Shown: positions 35,625-44,551 of the stretch, in pieces | How positions within the stretch are numbered: the first letter of the stretch is position 1 | Layout: each line of letters begins with the position of its first letter | From: Methanosphaerula palustris E1-9c | Lineage (GTDB): Archaea > Halobacteriota > Methanomicrobia > Methanomicrobiales > Methanospirillaceae | Direction: 5' to 3' | Assembly (NCBI RefSeq): GCF_000021965.1 | Contig: NC_011832.1 | Coordinates: forward strand, 1,488,001 to 1,552,000 | Length of the DNA: 64,000 nucleotides | Notes under the pieces: model-generated | Databases searched by the model: none | Told to the model about the DNA's origin: nothing | What the model saw: the letters and a program-made list of their open reading frames with translations, nothing else | Position numbers and translations under genes: made by a program

Positions 35625-37631
35625 ATGAAATTTAAGTATTTTTTTTATTTTTTCTGCGCCCTGCTCCTCCTCTGTTGCAGCGCCCAGGCTGTTTCGGTTG
35701 AAGGTGGGTACGCATATGTTACGCAATGGGGCAGTTCTGGTCAAGAAGCCGGGCAGTTCAACCAGCCCTATGGTGTCACAATTGACAGCATTGGCGATGT
35801 CTACGTCGTCGACACATACAACAACTGGATCCAGAAGTTCGATTCGAACGGCACATTCCTCAAAAAATGGGGCAGTTTTGGCACCGGAGACGGGCAGTTC
35901 AACATACCCTATGATATCGCCGTGGACAGCGTCGGCTACGTCTACGTCGCCGACATGAATAACAACCGGATCCAGAAATTCAATTCGACTGGTGGTTACC
36001 TGACCCAATGGGGCACGAAAGGCTCGGAGGAAGGACAACTCGACCAGCCAGGTAGTGTCGCGGTGGACAGCAGAGGACAGATCTATGTCGCTGACTGGGG
36101 CAACAACCGGGTTCAGGTATTCAATTCGACCGGTGGCTACCTCATGCAGTGGGGGAGTTCCGGCTCGGGAGACGGACAGTTCGACGGTCCGAATGGAATT
36201 GCCATAGACAGCACCGGCAATGTCTATGTCACTGACGCATACAACAACCGGATTCAGGAGTTCAATTCGACCGGTGGCTACCTCATGCAATGGGGAAGTT
36301 CTGGCTCGGAGGCCGGGCAGTTCGAGATTCCCCAGGGTATCGCGATGGACAGTAACGACAACGTCTACGTGGCCGACTCTGGCAACCGGGTCCAGAAGTT
36401 CACGTCGGCCGGCACCTTCATCACGCAATGGGGTACGAAAGGCTCGGAAGCCGGGCAGTTCAGCAATCCCTTTGGTATCGCCGTGGACAGCGCCGACAAT
36501 GTCTATATCACTGACGTGTACAACAACCGGGTCCAGAAGTTCACGTCGGCCGGCACCTTCATCACGCAATGGGGCAGTCAGGGTTTGGAAGTCGGACAGT
36601 TCAACATGCCCTATGGTGATGCCGTGGACAGTGCAGGCAATGTCTACGTCACCGACCTGGGGAACAGCAGGGTCCAGAAGTTTACCGCGAACGGCACCTT
36701 CATCACAGAATGGGGCAGTTCGGGATCGGGAGACGGACAGTTCAACATGCCCTATGGTATCGCCGTGGACAGCGCCGACAACGTCTACGTCGCTGATTTG
36801 AATAACAACCGGGTCCAGAAGTTCAATTCGACTGGTAGCTACCTGACACAATGGGGCATGACAGGCTCAGGGAACGGACAGTTCGACCAGCCATGCGGTG
36901 TCGCGGTGGATCGCTTCGGCATCGTCTATGTCACTGACTTTGGCAACAACCGGGTCCAGATGTTCACGTCGGCCGGTGGCTACCTCTCCCAATGGGGCAG
37001 CCATGGTCCGGGAGCCGGGCAGTTCAGCGGTCCGAATGGAATTGCACTGGACAGCACCGGCAATGTTTATATCACAGACTGGGGCAACAACCGGGTCCAG
37101 AAGTTCACGTCGACTGGTAGTTACCTCAGGCAATGGGGCAGTTCCGGCTCGGAAGACGGGATGTTCGGCGACTCAACGAGTGTCGCCGTGGACCGTGACA
37201 GCAACGTCTACGTGTCCGACAGTAGCAACCACCGGATCCAGAAGTTCGATCAAAACGGCACATTCATCACGAAATGGGGGAGTTATGGCTTGGAAGCCGG
37301 GCAGTTCAACAGTCCTTTTGGTATCACGGTGGATGGTGCCGGCAACGTCTATGTCACCGACGTGAACAGCAATAGGGTCCTGAAGTTCGCCCCCACTGGT
37401 ACGACCCCGGTGGTGATCGTCCCGGGCGGGTCAGCCGTCCCGCAGGATCTCAACCATGACGGACTGTACGAGGACGTCGATGGCAACGGAGTCCTCGACT
37501 TTGGTGACGTGGTCCTCTTCTTCAACCAGATGGACTGGATCGCCGAGAATGAACCGATCAGTGCGTTTGATTTCAACAAAAACGGTCAGATCGATTTCAA
37601 TGATATTATCACCCTGTTCAACGAGTTGTAG
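35625..37631 (+). CDS. secreted NHL-repeat protein with C-terminal dockerin
   Basis: The protein has 668 residues. A signal peptide precedes twelve NHL repeats of about 47 residues (about 30-590), each with a core like GQFNMPYGIAVDSADNVYVA and an NNRVQKF end. Twelve repeats suit two six-bladed beta-propellers. The last 65 residues are a dockerin-like module (DLNHDGLYEDVDGNG and DFNKNGQIDFND), nearly the same as those at 3471 and 28920. NHL propellers bind proteins or glycans and here would act outside the cell. The upstream region is AT-rich; the ATG follows GGTGATTCTGG. Confidence 0.9.
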   Translation: MKFKYFFYFFCALLLLCCSAQAVSVEGGYAYVTQWGSSGQEAGQFNQPYGVTIDSIGDVYVVDTYNNWIQKFDSNGTFLKKWGSFGTGDGQFNIPYDIAVDSVGYVYVADMNNNRIQKFNSTGGYLTQWGTKGSEEGQLDQPGSVAVDSRGQIYVADWGNNRVQVFNSTGGYLMQWGSSGSGDGQFDGPNGIAIDSTGNVYVTDAYNNRIQEFNSTGGYLMQWGSSGSEAGQFEIPQGIAMDSNDNVYVADSGNRVQKFTSAGTFITQWGTKGSEAGQFSNPFGIAVDSADNVYITDVYNNRVQKFTSAGTFITQWGSQGLEVGQFNMPYGDAVDSAGNVYVTDLGNSRVQKFTANGTFITEWGSSGSGDGQFNMPYGIAVDSADNVYVADLNNNRVQKFNSTGSYLTQWGMTGSGNGQFDQPCGVAVDRFGIVYVTDFGNNRVQMFTSAGGYLSQWGSHGPGAGQFSGPNGIALDSTGNVYITDWGNNRVQKFTSTGSYLRQWGSSGSEDGMFGDSTSVAVDRDSNVYVSDSSNHRIQKFDQNGTFITKWGSYGLEAGQFNSPFGITVDGAGNVYVTDVNSNRVLKFAPTGTTPVVIVPGGSAVPQDLNHDGLYEDVDGNGVLDFGDVVLFFNQMDWIAENEPISAFDFNKNGQIDFNDIITLFNEL

Positions 37632-37789
37632 GATGGATGAGAAAATCCCACAATTCTTTTTTTGATACTGCTTCGAACCAACACCAACGGGGTATATCGA
37701 TCGGTGAATGGTCATCGAGCCGGCCCGGCACCGTTCTTCCTGTGCAGGGATGATAGGGCCTGAGTTGAAACCACTTATTCCTCCACAGG

Positions 37790-37797
37790 TTATATAA
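37790..37797 (+). promoter_or_regulatory. TATA-like box for the CDGSH gene
   Basis: TTATATAA begins 51 bases before the ATG at 37841, implying a transcription start near 37818 and a leader of about 23 bases. Inferred from sequence and spacing. Confidence 0.5.
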
Positions 37798-37840
37798 CGT
37801 ACTGGAATACATATCCGGCCATGGATGGATCGGATGCACC

Positions 37841-38542
37841 ATGACCACACCACTAAAGATATCCCCGGATCCCCGCAACGAATCGATGAAGATCACCGTG
37901 AGGAAGAATGGCCCATACCATGTGAGCGGTGGTATACCCCTCAAAACCGTGGAGGTGATCTACGATGACGACGGCAATTGCCGAACCTGGAATGAGACGA
38001 AGACCTATCCACTTCAGCAGCAGCAGTATGCTCTCTGCCGGTGCGGGCTCTCGAAGGAGAAACCGTTCTGCGACGGCGCCCACGCCCCGGCCCACTTTGT
38101 CGGGACTGAGGCGGGTGACCGAAAGCCGTTTCAGAAGGGTGCCGGCATCACCCCGGGGCCGTTCCTGACACTCGCCGACAACGAGCATCTCTGCGCCCAC
38201 GCCGGGTTCTGCCAGCGGGCCGGTGGTATCGGGAACCTCGTCACATCCCCTGACCCGGATGCCCGGGAGATTGCCATCGAGGAGGGCGGCAACTGCCCGT
38301 CGGGCCGGCTGGTCGTCTCGGATACTGCGACCGGGGAGGCGATCGAGCCGGACCTGGAGAAGTCCATCGCCGTCATCGAGGACCCGGTGCACGGGAAGCA
38401 CGGACCGCTCTGGGTTCAGGGCGGTATCCCGGTGATCGCTGTCGATGGCAAGGCCTACGAGGTTCGGAACCGGGTCACGCTCTGCCGGTGCGGGAGGTCG
38501 AAGAACAAACCGTTCTGCGACGGGAGCCACCTCGAGGAGTGA
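37841..38542 (+). CDS. protein with two CDGSH iron-sulfur domains
   Basis: The protein has 233 residues. Two CDGSH-type 2Fe-2S motifs are visible: CRCGLSKEKPFCDGAH in the N-terminal third and CRCGRSKNKPFCDGSH at the C-terminus. Each supplies three Cys and one His. The middle (LCAHAGFCQRAGGIGNLV, NCPSGRLVV) has further cysteines as in divergent Fer4_19-like domains. Family members are electron-transfer or redox-sensing proteins in the cytoplasm. The start is uncertain: an ATG at 37886 (MKITVRKNGPYHV) would also fit the domain. Confidence 0.9.
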   Translation: MTTPLKISPDPRNESMKITVRKNGPYHVSGGIPLKTVEVIYDDDGNCRTWNETKTYPLQQQQYALCRCGLSKEKPFCDGAHAPAHFVGTEAGDRKPFQKGAGITPGPFLTLADNEHLCAHAGFCQRAGGIGNLVTSPDPDAREIAIEEGGNCPSGRLVVSDTATGEAIEPDLEKSIAVIEDPVHGKHGPLWVQGGIPVIAVDGKAYEVRNRVTLCRCGRSKNKPFCDGSHLEE

Positions 38543-38716
38543 CTGCCGGGACCCCTGCGGTCGAAGAGGGCTTTCTGGATTCTGACGAGGTTGAAGGAGA
38601 TGGACCTCTGATTCAACCTCCCCTCAGTTCCGGAATGTTCCTTCAGTCATAGGAGCCCGAGCAGCCGGTGAGATCATTTTAAATAGGAAGAATAGGGATC
38701 TCCTCGATCGTCTACC

Positions 38717-38923
38717 ATGATCGCCTCTCTCGGATACATTCAGATATTTAATCGTCCTATTGCTGTTTATTTTGGTATTGCTACGTTTTTCGCGCTTCTT
38801 GTAACGGTAACCATCGGTGTACTCTTAAGGAAGGGATACCGGATTGTCCCGTTCCCCTGGCACATGCGGATGGCTGCGATCACACTTATCTTTGCGCTGA
38901 TTCATGTCACCCTGGTGATCTGA
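38717..38923 (+). CDS. small two-helix membrane protein
   Basis: The 68-residue protein has two clear hydrophobic helices (about 15-36, VYFGIATFFALLVTVTIGVL, and 50-68, MAAITLIFALIHVTLVI) joined by a basic loop (RKGYRIVPFPWHMR). The His near the second helix and in the loop resemble small cytochrome-like proteins, but no heme motif is convincing. An AT-rich box (TTTTAAATAGG) lies about 40 bases upstream. Function unknown. Confidence 0.6.
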   Translation: MIASLGYIQIFNRPIAVYFGIATFFALLVTVTIGVLLRKGYRIVPFPWHMRMAAITLIFALIHVTLVI

Positions 38924-39282
38924 CAATTTTTCTTTTAAATATGGAATCAGATGGGAAGACCGCCCGCCGTGTCTTCGGCGATTGAGGTGACCACCGGCAT
39001 GGAGGTGACAGAGCCCGAAGCCGGTCAGGCCCCGGCGTTCACGATGTATCCTTCTGAATATCAACGGCCTGGACAATGACTGCACACAGTTGCTGATCTT
39101 TTGTCCGTCGCGAGTCGTCGGACAGCATATCATTCCCTCCCAGACCAGCCTGTTTCATCAGTGCTGCCGGCGTGATTATGATCCTGACAGGCTTCCTGGA
39201 CTCGAATGCTCCTGGTCACGAAAGTTGCCCCCCTTCGAAACGAAGACCCTCGCCGACCCTGACTGAAAAATTAAAGAATGGG
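38924..39282. other. intergenic region, nothing recognisable
   Basis: Open frames here (38825-39133 minus, 39172-39384 plus) look like chance readings. No repeat or conserved element was noticed before the isochorismatase gene's 3' end. Confidence 0.5.
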
Positions 39283-39879
39283 TCAGGGGTGGCTCAACAG
39301 GCCGACCACTTCCTCACTTGTCCGAATTCGACCGATCCGGGGAAAGATGTGTGTACAGACATACTCGTGCTCTTCCTCTGTTGAAGCGGTCATTGCATCT
39401 TCCACAAAGATCTGATCGTAACCACGCTGAAAAGCCTCCCGTGCTGTCGTGTCGACGCCGATCCCGGTCGAGATCCCGCAGAGTACAATCGTATCGATCC
39501 CCCGGCGGCGTAACTGGAGGTCAAGGTCGGTACCGTAGAATGCTCCCCATTGTCTCTTGGTGATCACATGGACCTGGTCAAAATGTTCCAGTTCTGGTAC
39601 GAAGGCATCCCAACCATCTGGGAATGGTACCGGGTTGGTCGTGGCATCTGTCCTTGGTCTCAACATATCTCTTCCATCGACCGTTGAGACTCTCACAAGA
39701 ACGACAAAGGCTCCCTTCTCCGTGAATGCCTGCACCAACCTGCTTGCATTCAACACAACCTGCTCGCTCGTATGAGGGGCATGCTGCCTGTTCACGATTC
39801 CCTTCTGCATGTCGATAACGACGAGCGCTGTTTTTTCTGCTTTCAATTCGGTATCTGTTGATCTTGTGTCTTTCATCAT
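39283..39879 (-). CDS. isochorismatase-family hydrolase (YecD-like)
   Basis: The protein has 198 residues. The catalytic Asp is in [11 protein letters not shown] and Lys in [17 protein letters not shown]. The position usually holding the nucleophilic Cys (GISTNxCVESTAR) reads [13 protein letters not shown], with Gly in its place, as in true isochorismatases and YecD-like proteins. It therefore may cleave isochorismate-like ethers or an unknown substrate, not amides through a thiol. It follows an MFS gene by 11 bases on the same strand. A dead paralogue sits on the other side of that MFS gene. Confidence 0.88.
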   Translation of the reverse strand: MMKDTRSTDTELKAEKTALVVIDMQKGIVNRQHAPHTSEQVVLNASRLVQAFTEKGAFVVLVRVSTVDGRDMLRPRTDATTNPVPFPDGWDAFVPELEHFDQVHVITKRQWGAFYGTDLDLQLRRRGIDTIVLCGISTGIGVDTTAREAFQRGYDQIFVEDAMTASTEEEHEYVCTHIFPRIGRIRTSEEVVGLLSHP

Positions 39880-39890
39880 CTTCTCTCCTC

Positions 39891-41090
39891 TTATGCATAT
39901 TCTGCGATACGGATATTTTTATACACCTTGAAATAGACCCAGACTGCATTTACCAGTAACAATGCCCCGGTAATGAAGAATACCGATCTGATACCCAGAT
40001 AGGCTGCCACCTGCCCGCCCAGGACTGATCCTCCAAATACACCCAGATACCCTGCAGACATGTTGAAACCGAAGACCCTGCCGGTCAGAGAATCCGGTGT
40101 GATCCTCTTGAGCAGGGTATTGACAGACGGAATCAATCCCGCGATCGCCAATCCCAGTACAAATCGAAGGGCCATCAACTGCCAGGGGTCGGTTACAAAG
40201 GCCTGGGGGATAAAGATGAGTCCGGCTACAATCAGTGCGGCAAGCATGACCTTCTGGGGGCCAATCTTATCAGAGAGTTTCCCCAATTGTGAAGCCGCAA
40301 CGATACTGGCCAGCCCTGAGGCCGAGAATGTCATACCTGCCAGCAGAGCAACATGACTGGTGGTACTGGATAACTGGGTAATATATATGGTCAAGATGGG
40401 CTGCACGGAGTATAGTGCCAGAGTCATGACAAAAGAGCTCACAAACAGAATAAGTGTCAAACTTTTGTGTGGAACAGTCCCCCAGGTCTCTTTGATACTG
40501 AGCACCATCCTGTCCTGACGGGTGAATGATTCGTTCACAAAGAGGGCGGTTGCAATAAATGCGATCAGCAGCAGTGCACCGGTTATAAAAAAAACCTCCT
40601 GAAAACCCAGGTTCTCTGCGATGTACCCGCCAATCATGGGTCCGAGCAGAGTTCCTGCGATCGAAGATGTCGAAAGGGTACCCAACGCCCAGCCCGCGTG
40701 TTCTCTGTCCGTCTGCGTTGCAATCAATGCAGTACAGGCCGAACTGTACCCGGTTATCACGCCCTGCAATAGCCGCAGTCCGATCAGCTGGTACACGTTC
40801 TGTGCAAACCCCATGCACCCGATCACGATCGCCATGCCGAGACTTGCTCGTAACAGCATCGATTTTCGTCCGAATTTGTCGGCGGCAAGACCCCAGATCG
40901 GTGAGAAGATCGCTGAAATGATAAATGTTACACCAAATGCTATGCCAGAAAATTGTTCGATCAACGCGGTGTTGTCGACGCCGAGATGCTGGATGTACAG
41001 CGGCAATACCGGTGCGATCTGGCTCAGCCCCATACCGGTCATGAACATCCCGAACCAGCAGACGATTAAGTTTCTCTTCCAATTTTGCAT
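39891..41090 (-). CDS. MFS drug transporter (MdtG/TetA-like)
   Basis: The protein has 399 residues from the ATG at 41090 and twelve predicted helices. It contains motif A ([11 protein letters not shown]) after helix 2 and the drug-antiporter motif C region ([17 protein letters not shown]) in helix 5. The first helix follows [13 protein letters not shown] directly, supporting this start over 41123. It is probably a proton-coupled exporter of unknown compounds. It lies between a functional and a decayed isochorismatase gene, all on the minus strand downstream of an HxlR regulator. Confidence 0.9.
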   Translation of the reverse strand: MQNWKRNLIVCWFGMFMTGMGLSQIAPVLPLYIQHLGVDNTALIEQFSGIAFGVTFIISAIFSPIWGLAADKFGRKSMLLRASLGMAIVIGCMGFAQNVYQLIGLRLLQGVITGYSSACTALIATQTDREHAGWALGTLSTSSIAGTLLGPMIGGYIAENLGFQEVFFITGALLLIAFIATALFVNESFTRQDRMVLSIKETWGTVPHKSLTLILFVSSFVMTLALYSVQPILTIYITQLSSTTSHVALLAGMTFSASGLASIVAASQLGKLSDKIGPQKVMLAALIVAGLIFIPQAFVTDPWQLMALRFVLGLAIAGLIPSVNTLLKRITPDSLTGRVFGFNMSAGYLGVFGGSVLGGQVAAYLGIRSVFFITGALLLVNAVWVYFKVYKNIRIAEYA

Positions 41091-41119
41091 GACTCTAAGC
41101 CTTCTAACGGATCGAGCGG

Positions 41120-41546
41120 TCAATTCAACGCAGCCACGATCTCATTCGTTCTTCGCACCCGTCCGGTCCTCGTGAAGATACCATTGACCGCCGCAGCGTG
41201 CTGTTCCTCTGACTTCGAACTCATTGCATCCTCTGCGAAGATCTGCTGAGACCCGTACTCATAGGCAAACCGGGCGGTACTTTCGACACCAATCTCAGTC
41301 GCGACCCCACAGAGGACGAGCGTGTCTATCCCTCATCTTATCAGGTGAAGATCCAGGTCGGTTCCAGAGAGGGCTCCTCAATGTCTCTTCTGGATGATAC
41401 TGTCAGAATACCGGCATCCCGTTCTTTCTGAAGTGATCTGTCAGATGTGCAGCGTTTGAAATGATCTCATGAAATGTGATGCCCTTTTGCAGGTCGATGA
41501 CCACACGAGCGGTCTTCGCTGTGTCCATCGCCAGATCCGTCGACAT
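41120..41546 (-). pseudogene. decayed isochorismatase-family hydrolase
   Basis: From the ATG at 41546 one frame reads MSTDLAMDTAKTARVVIDLQ then KGITFHEIISN and stops after GMPVF. Later segments in other frames give GTDLDLHLI, TLVLCGVATEIGVESTARFA and QIFAEDAMSSKSEEQHAAAV, ending at 41120. All are clear relatives of the intact gene at 39283. At least two in-frame stops and one or more frameshifts separate them. The central motif again has Gly where the Cys is expected. It was probably the ancestral partner of the MFS gene before duplication. Confidence 0.82.
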
Positions 41547-41709
41547 CCATTACCGGTTCTCTCTCAAAAAAAATATAGGGCCCACTTTACAAACTGAGAG
41601 TATCTCTCCATGGGGAAAGTGACAACTATTTTTATAAGCCCCTCTTCAAAACAGCGGAGGAGACCAGAACGATCATTACAAAAATATCAAAAATCAGGCC
41701 GGCTGTAAC

Positions 41710-42168
41710 CTATTGGTCAGGGATCTGCGTTTTTTTCTCCGCCACGCACTTCAGTTTTCTGTCGAGATCGAGGAGCATGGTATCGAGGTCGTCCCGCAGT
41801 GCGACCAGCCCCTCGTCTCTCTTGGAGACCGGGATGGTGAGGAGCCGGTTCTCTGCGATGTCCCGGTCGATGTACGTGGTGTTCCACAGGCTCATCAGTC
41901 TCATGATCGGTACCAGTTTCTTTCCCGAGGCGGTGAGCGCGTACTCCACGCGTGGGGGGACCTCCGGATAGACGGTCCTCGTCACCAGGCCGTCCTGCTC
42001 CAGTTCCCGCAGCTGCCGCACCAGCATGCTCTCGGAGATACTGGTGTTTCTGCGGGCGATCTCGCTGTACCTCAGCGTCCTGTCCGTCAGGGCATGGAGG
42101 ATCAACAGTTTCCCCTTGCCCCTGATCATCTTCAGTGTCGCCTCGCAGTGACTCTTGTATTTCGGCAT
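41710..42168 (-). CDS. HxlR-family transcriptional regulator
   Basis: The protein has about 152 residues. The winged helix reads CEATLKMIRGKGKLLILHAL, then SISESMLVRQLRELEQDGL and YPEVPPRVEYALTASGKKL, the HxlR signature. AGGGAGGATCCT before the ATG at 42168 is a strong ribosome site. A Cys stands just before helix 1 (position 8), like the sensing Cys of YodB/HypR. A C-terminal extension of about 50 residues (DIAENRLLTIPVSKRDEGLV) is longer than usual and may assist dimerisation. It lies upstream of the isochorismatase/MFS genes and is likely their regulator. Confidence 0.9.
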   Translation of the reverse strand: MPKYKSHCEATLKMIRGKGKLLILHALTDRTLRYSEIARRNTSISESMLVRQLRELEQDGLVTRTVYPEVPPRVEYALTASGKKLVPIMRLMSLWNTTYIDRDIAENRLLTIPVSKRDEGLVALRDDLDTMLLDLDRKLKCVAEKKTQIPDQ

Positions 42169-42203
42169 AGGATCCTCCCTACAGAGAGGTGATCTCAACA
42201 CGC

Positions 42204-42375
42204 TTATCTTTGTTTGTCTCCCGGGTCTCGGTATGACCTGTATCGAACGTGACGATGTTCTTCGACGTGTGTCATCCGCTCGACGAAGGTCACGGGGATC
42301 AACCCCTCCTCATGCTCGATGGTGGAGACGAGACGCCGGCTCCCGAGGATTTCGCATTTCCAGGGTCCCCGGCAT
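42204..42375 (-). other. possible coding remnant, unidentified
   Basis: On the minus strand a frame reads WKCEILGSRRLVSTIEHEEG, then LIPVTFVERMTHVEEHRH and stops near 42204. The composition is protein-like and no start is visible. It could be the tail of a small protein lost between the DUF2115 gene and the HxlR gene. Not identified. Confidence 0.3.
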
Positions 42376-42391
42376 CTCCCGGACCCGCGTA

Positions 42392-43009
42392 CTACCTGCC
42401 GGGTGTCTGGAGGGCAGGACAATAATTGCAGAGCGAGAATGATACCTCTTTTTCCCGGTCCCGGACCGGGCAGTACAGGGTACCGTTCTGTTCTTCGACA
42501 TGGGACCCGCCGGGAAACGGCGTTCCCACTGGATGGCCCGGCCGGTCCATGACAAACATGGAGAACGCCGAGATCAGGTAATAGAAGAGGCGGTGCCGCT
42601 CTGTGTAGGGAAACGGCGTCTGTTCCACGTGCTCGTCCCAGTGAAGACACCCGTACGGGATCATCCGGCAGAACCGGCGAAACGTTTCCGGATGGGCAAT
42701 GGGTGCGGCCATCGATAGAAATTTCCCGGACCGGTACAGGGTAACGATCTGGTGATGCGCACCGAAGAGTCCCTCGGCAAGGCGCGGGCGGAGCTCGTTA
42801 TGGAACTCTTTTGGGAGCCCGGCCATATCAGCGACAAACCTTCCCCCGATAACTTGGAGATCCTGCATCGAGTACCGGCTGATCTCCTCCCCGAGGATCA
42901 CTCCCAGCTCCCCTTTTGTCCGTGTCGCAGCCAGCCGTTCTGCGATGGTTTCGATCACATTTTCCAGAGATTTCCCGCATACCTGCGATGTGCAGTCTGT
43001 TTCAGCCAT
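42392..43009 (-). CDS. DUF2115 (UPF0305) family protein
   Basis: The protein has 205 residues. The C-terminal half carries the family hallmarks: FYYLISAFSMFVMDRPGHPV, GTPFPGGSHVEEQNG and YCPVRDREKEVSFSLCNYCP, whose cysteines could bind a metal. The family is known mainly from methanogens and its function is unknown. The N-terminal half is helical (VIETIAERLAATRTKGELG). It is the best single taxonomic marker here for a methanogen. No operon partner is evident. Confidence 0.82.
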   Translation of the reverse strand: MAETDCTSQVCGKSLENVIETIAERLAATRTKGELGVILGEEISRYSMQDLQVIGGRFVADMAGLPKEFHNELRPRLAEGLFGAHHQIVTLYRSGKFLSMAAPIAHPETFRRFCRMIPYGCLHWDEHVEQTPFPYTERHRLFYYLISAFSMFVMDRPGHPVGTPFPGGSHVEEQNGTLYCPVRDREKEVSFSLCNYCPALQTPGR

Positions 43010-43189
43010 TGACGTAAAGGTCCCCGCCGGGCATGGATCTGTTCAGGCCGACGATCCCGGCGTTTCTCTTCTCAGGTGATCTGTACAGTTATTTCAGTAT
43101 ACCGGTATTCCCGAAAAAACGTTGAGGTCCGGGCACTGTCCGAATTCCGCCGCTTCCCTAAAAAAGAGGACCGGGGAAGACCACCCGCA

Positions 43190-43981
43190 TCAACTGCAGT
43201 AGAGGTCCCGGATGAACGTCATGGTCCCGGTCCCTTTCTCCGTAAGGGTATAGAGTCCGGTCGATTCAGATTTTTCCGCAAGTCCTGCTTCAGTAAGCCG
43301 GGTGATATGAAAGAGGAGATGGCCTCCTTTATGCCCGGTAAGGGAGCTCAGTTCGGTGTAGGACATGCTCCCCCCGAAAAGGGCCTTGAGCATCGCAAAC
43401 CGCACCGGGTGGGAGAGCGGCTCGATAATCGATGAGAGGACGTGTTCATCCGGCATACCGGCGACCTGCACGTCATGCTTTTTCCGCTGGAGCATGCGCC
43501 GGCTCGAACAGAGTTCGCCGATCTGGTGCATCAGGCTATCCCGTTCCTGCAGATAGGTCGCGTAGCAATTTTTACAGGGTTCATCTTTCAGTTCGGGGTA
43601 CTGGACGTACAGCCCCTCGTCCTGTATCTTCTGGGCGGTCATGAATTGTTCTGCTTCGTCAGGGTCCATCCGCTCCCCGATCTCTTTGAGTCTTGCGAGA
43701 AAAAATCCGATGCATTCACTGCGGTCGGTACGCGGGCAGGGATCGGTAAAGGCCCGTTCGAATTCTTTCTGTACGCCCGTGAGGACGAGATCGAGAAGGA
43801 GCTGCTGGTACCCGCGTACGATCTGCTGGCGCATGGTTTCGACCTTCTCTTCGATCACCAGCGACTGGAACGATCGAATCTCGTTCCTGATCGTATCGGA
43901 AGTCTCCCGCTGGCCGGCCTGGATCTCTTTTATGGATTTTTCTATCCTGGTAATCCGTTCTTCGATCTCGTCCTTGCGCAT
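43190..43981 (-). CDS. ArsR-like winged-helix regulator with N-terminal coiled coil
   Basis: The protein is 263 residues from the ATG at 43981. Residues 1-60 are highly charged and helical (DEIEERITRIEKSIKEIQAG), predicted coiled coil. A helical middle follows with a Cys pair in KDEPCKNCYATYLQ. The C-terminal winged helix (about 185-260) reads IEPLSHPVRFAMLKALFGGS, then YTELSSLTGHKGGHLLFHIT, as in ArsR/DUF7342-type archaeal regulators. An AT-rich box near 44027-44040 suits this start. It is divergent from the DUF3795 gene, which shares that promoter region. Confidence 0.82.
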   Translation of the reverse strand: MRKDEIEERITRIEKSIKEIQAGQRETSDTIRNEIRSFQSLVIEEKVETMRQQIVRGYQQLLLDLVLTGVQKEFERAFTDPCPRTDRSECIGFFLARLKEIGERMDPDEAEQFMTAQKIQDEGLYVQYPELKDEPCKNCYATYLQERDSLMHQIGELCSSRRMLQRKKHDVQVAGMPDEHVLSSIIEPLSHPVRFAMLKALFGGSMSYTELSSLTGHKGGHLLFHITRLTEAGLAEKSESTGLYTLTEKGTGTMTFIRDLYCS

Positions 43982-44062
43982 GACAGTAATTCCCGCAATG
44001 GTTCCTGGTAGTATACTGGAATTACCTTTCATTATATTTTGTTATTTCCCATACTTTCTGGT

Positions 44063-44551
44063 ATGACATCCATGGATCTGTCACCGAATCTGCCATCGGG
44101 ATTATCCGGACAGAAGCCGGAGATTCGGGCACGCTGCGGTTCTCTCTGCAGCAGTTGCGCTGCCTACAAAGAGAATGCAAAGACCGATGATGATTGCCGG
44201 CGGGCAAGCGAAGGATGGCAGAAAGTCCTGGGTTTTCTCATCCCTCCGGAAGGGATTTGCTGTGACGGATGCCTGGAACCAGATGAGAACAATCCCCGGA
44301 GGATCGAGAAAGACTGCCGGATACGGGCCTGCGTGCTGGAGAAAAAAATTGTTCACTGCGGCAAGTGCAGTACATTTCCCTGTGAACACCTGGAACAGCA
44401 TCTACGGCCGGTGGAGCATGTCGGAAGAGACGAACATAAGAGATTGAGTGACAAGGAGGTCCGGGAGTTCGTGGAGCCGTACCTCTGCCGGGAGTTTCTC
44501 GAGGCCTCTGCCAGGAAACAGGATCCGGATCCAGGGAGATCTTTGCCATGA
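44063..44551 (+). CDS. DUF3795 Cys-rich protein
   Basis: The protein has about 162 residues from the ATG at 44063. It contains ten-plus cysteines in DUF3795 order: ARCGSLCSSCAAYKENAK, ICCDGCLEPDE, CRIRACVLEKKIVHCGKC and FPCEHLEQH. These probably bind zinc or an iron-sulfur cluster. The role of the family is unknown. Its stop overlaps the start of the nitroreductase gene by four bases, so the two are co-translated. The start may be nearly leaderless, since the shared AT-rich box lies only about 25 bases upstream. Confidence 0.85.
   Translation: MTSMDLSPNLPSGLSGQKPEIRARCGSLCSSCAAYKENAKTDDDCRRASEGWQKVLGFLIPPEGICCDGCLEPDENNPRRIEKDCRIRACVLEKKIVHCGKCSTFPCEHLEQHLRPVEHVGRDEHKRLSDKEVREFVEPYLCREFLEASARKQDPDPGRSLP

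Noticed and set aside
35610-36851. 413-codon minus-strand frame with internal repeats
   Set aside because: The repeats mirror the NHL repeats of the plus-strand gene; it is a shadow.
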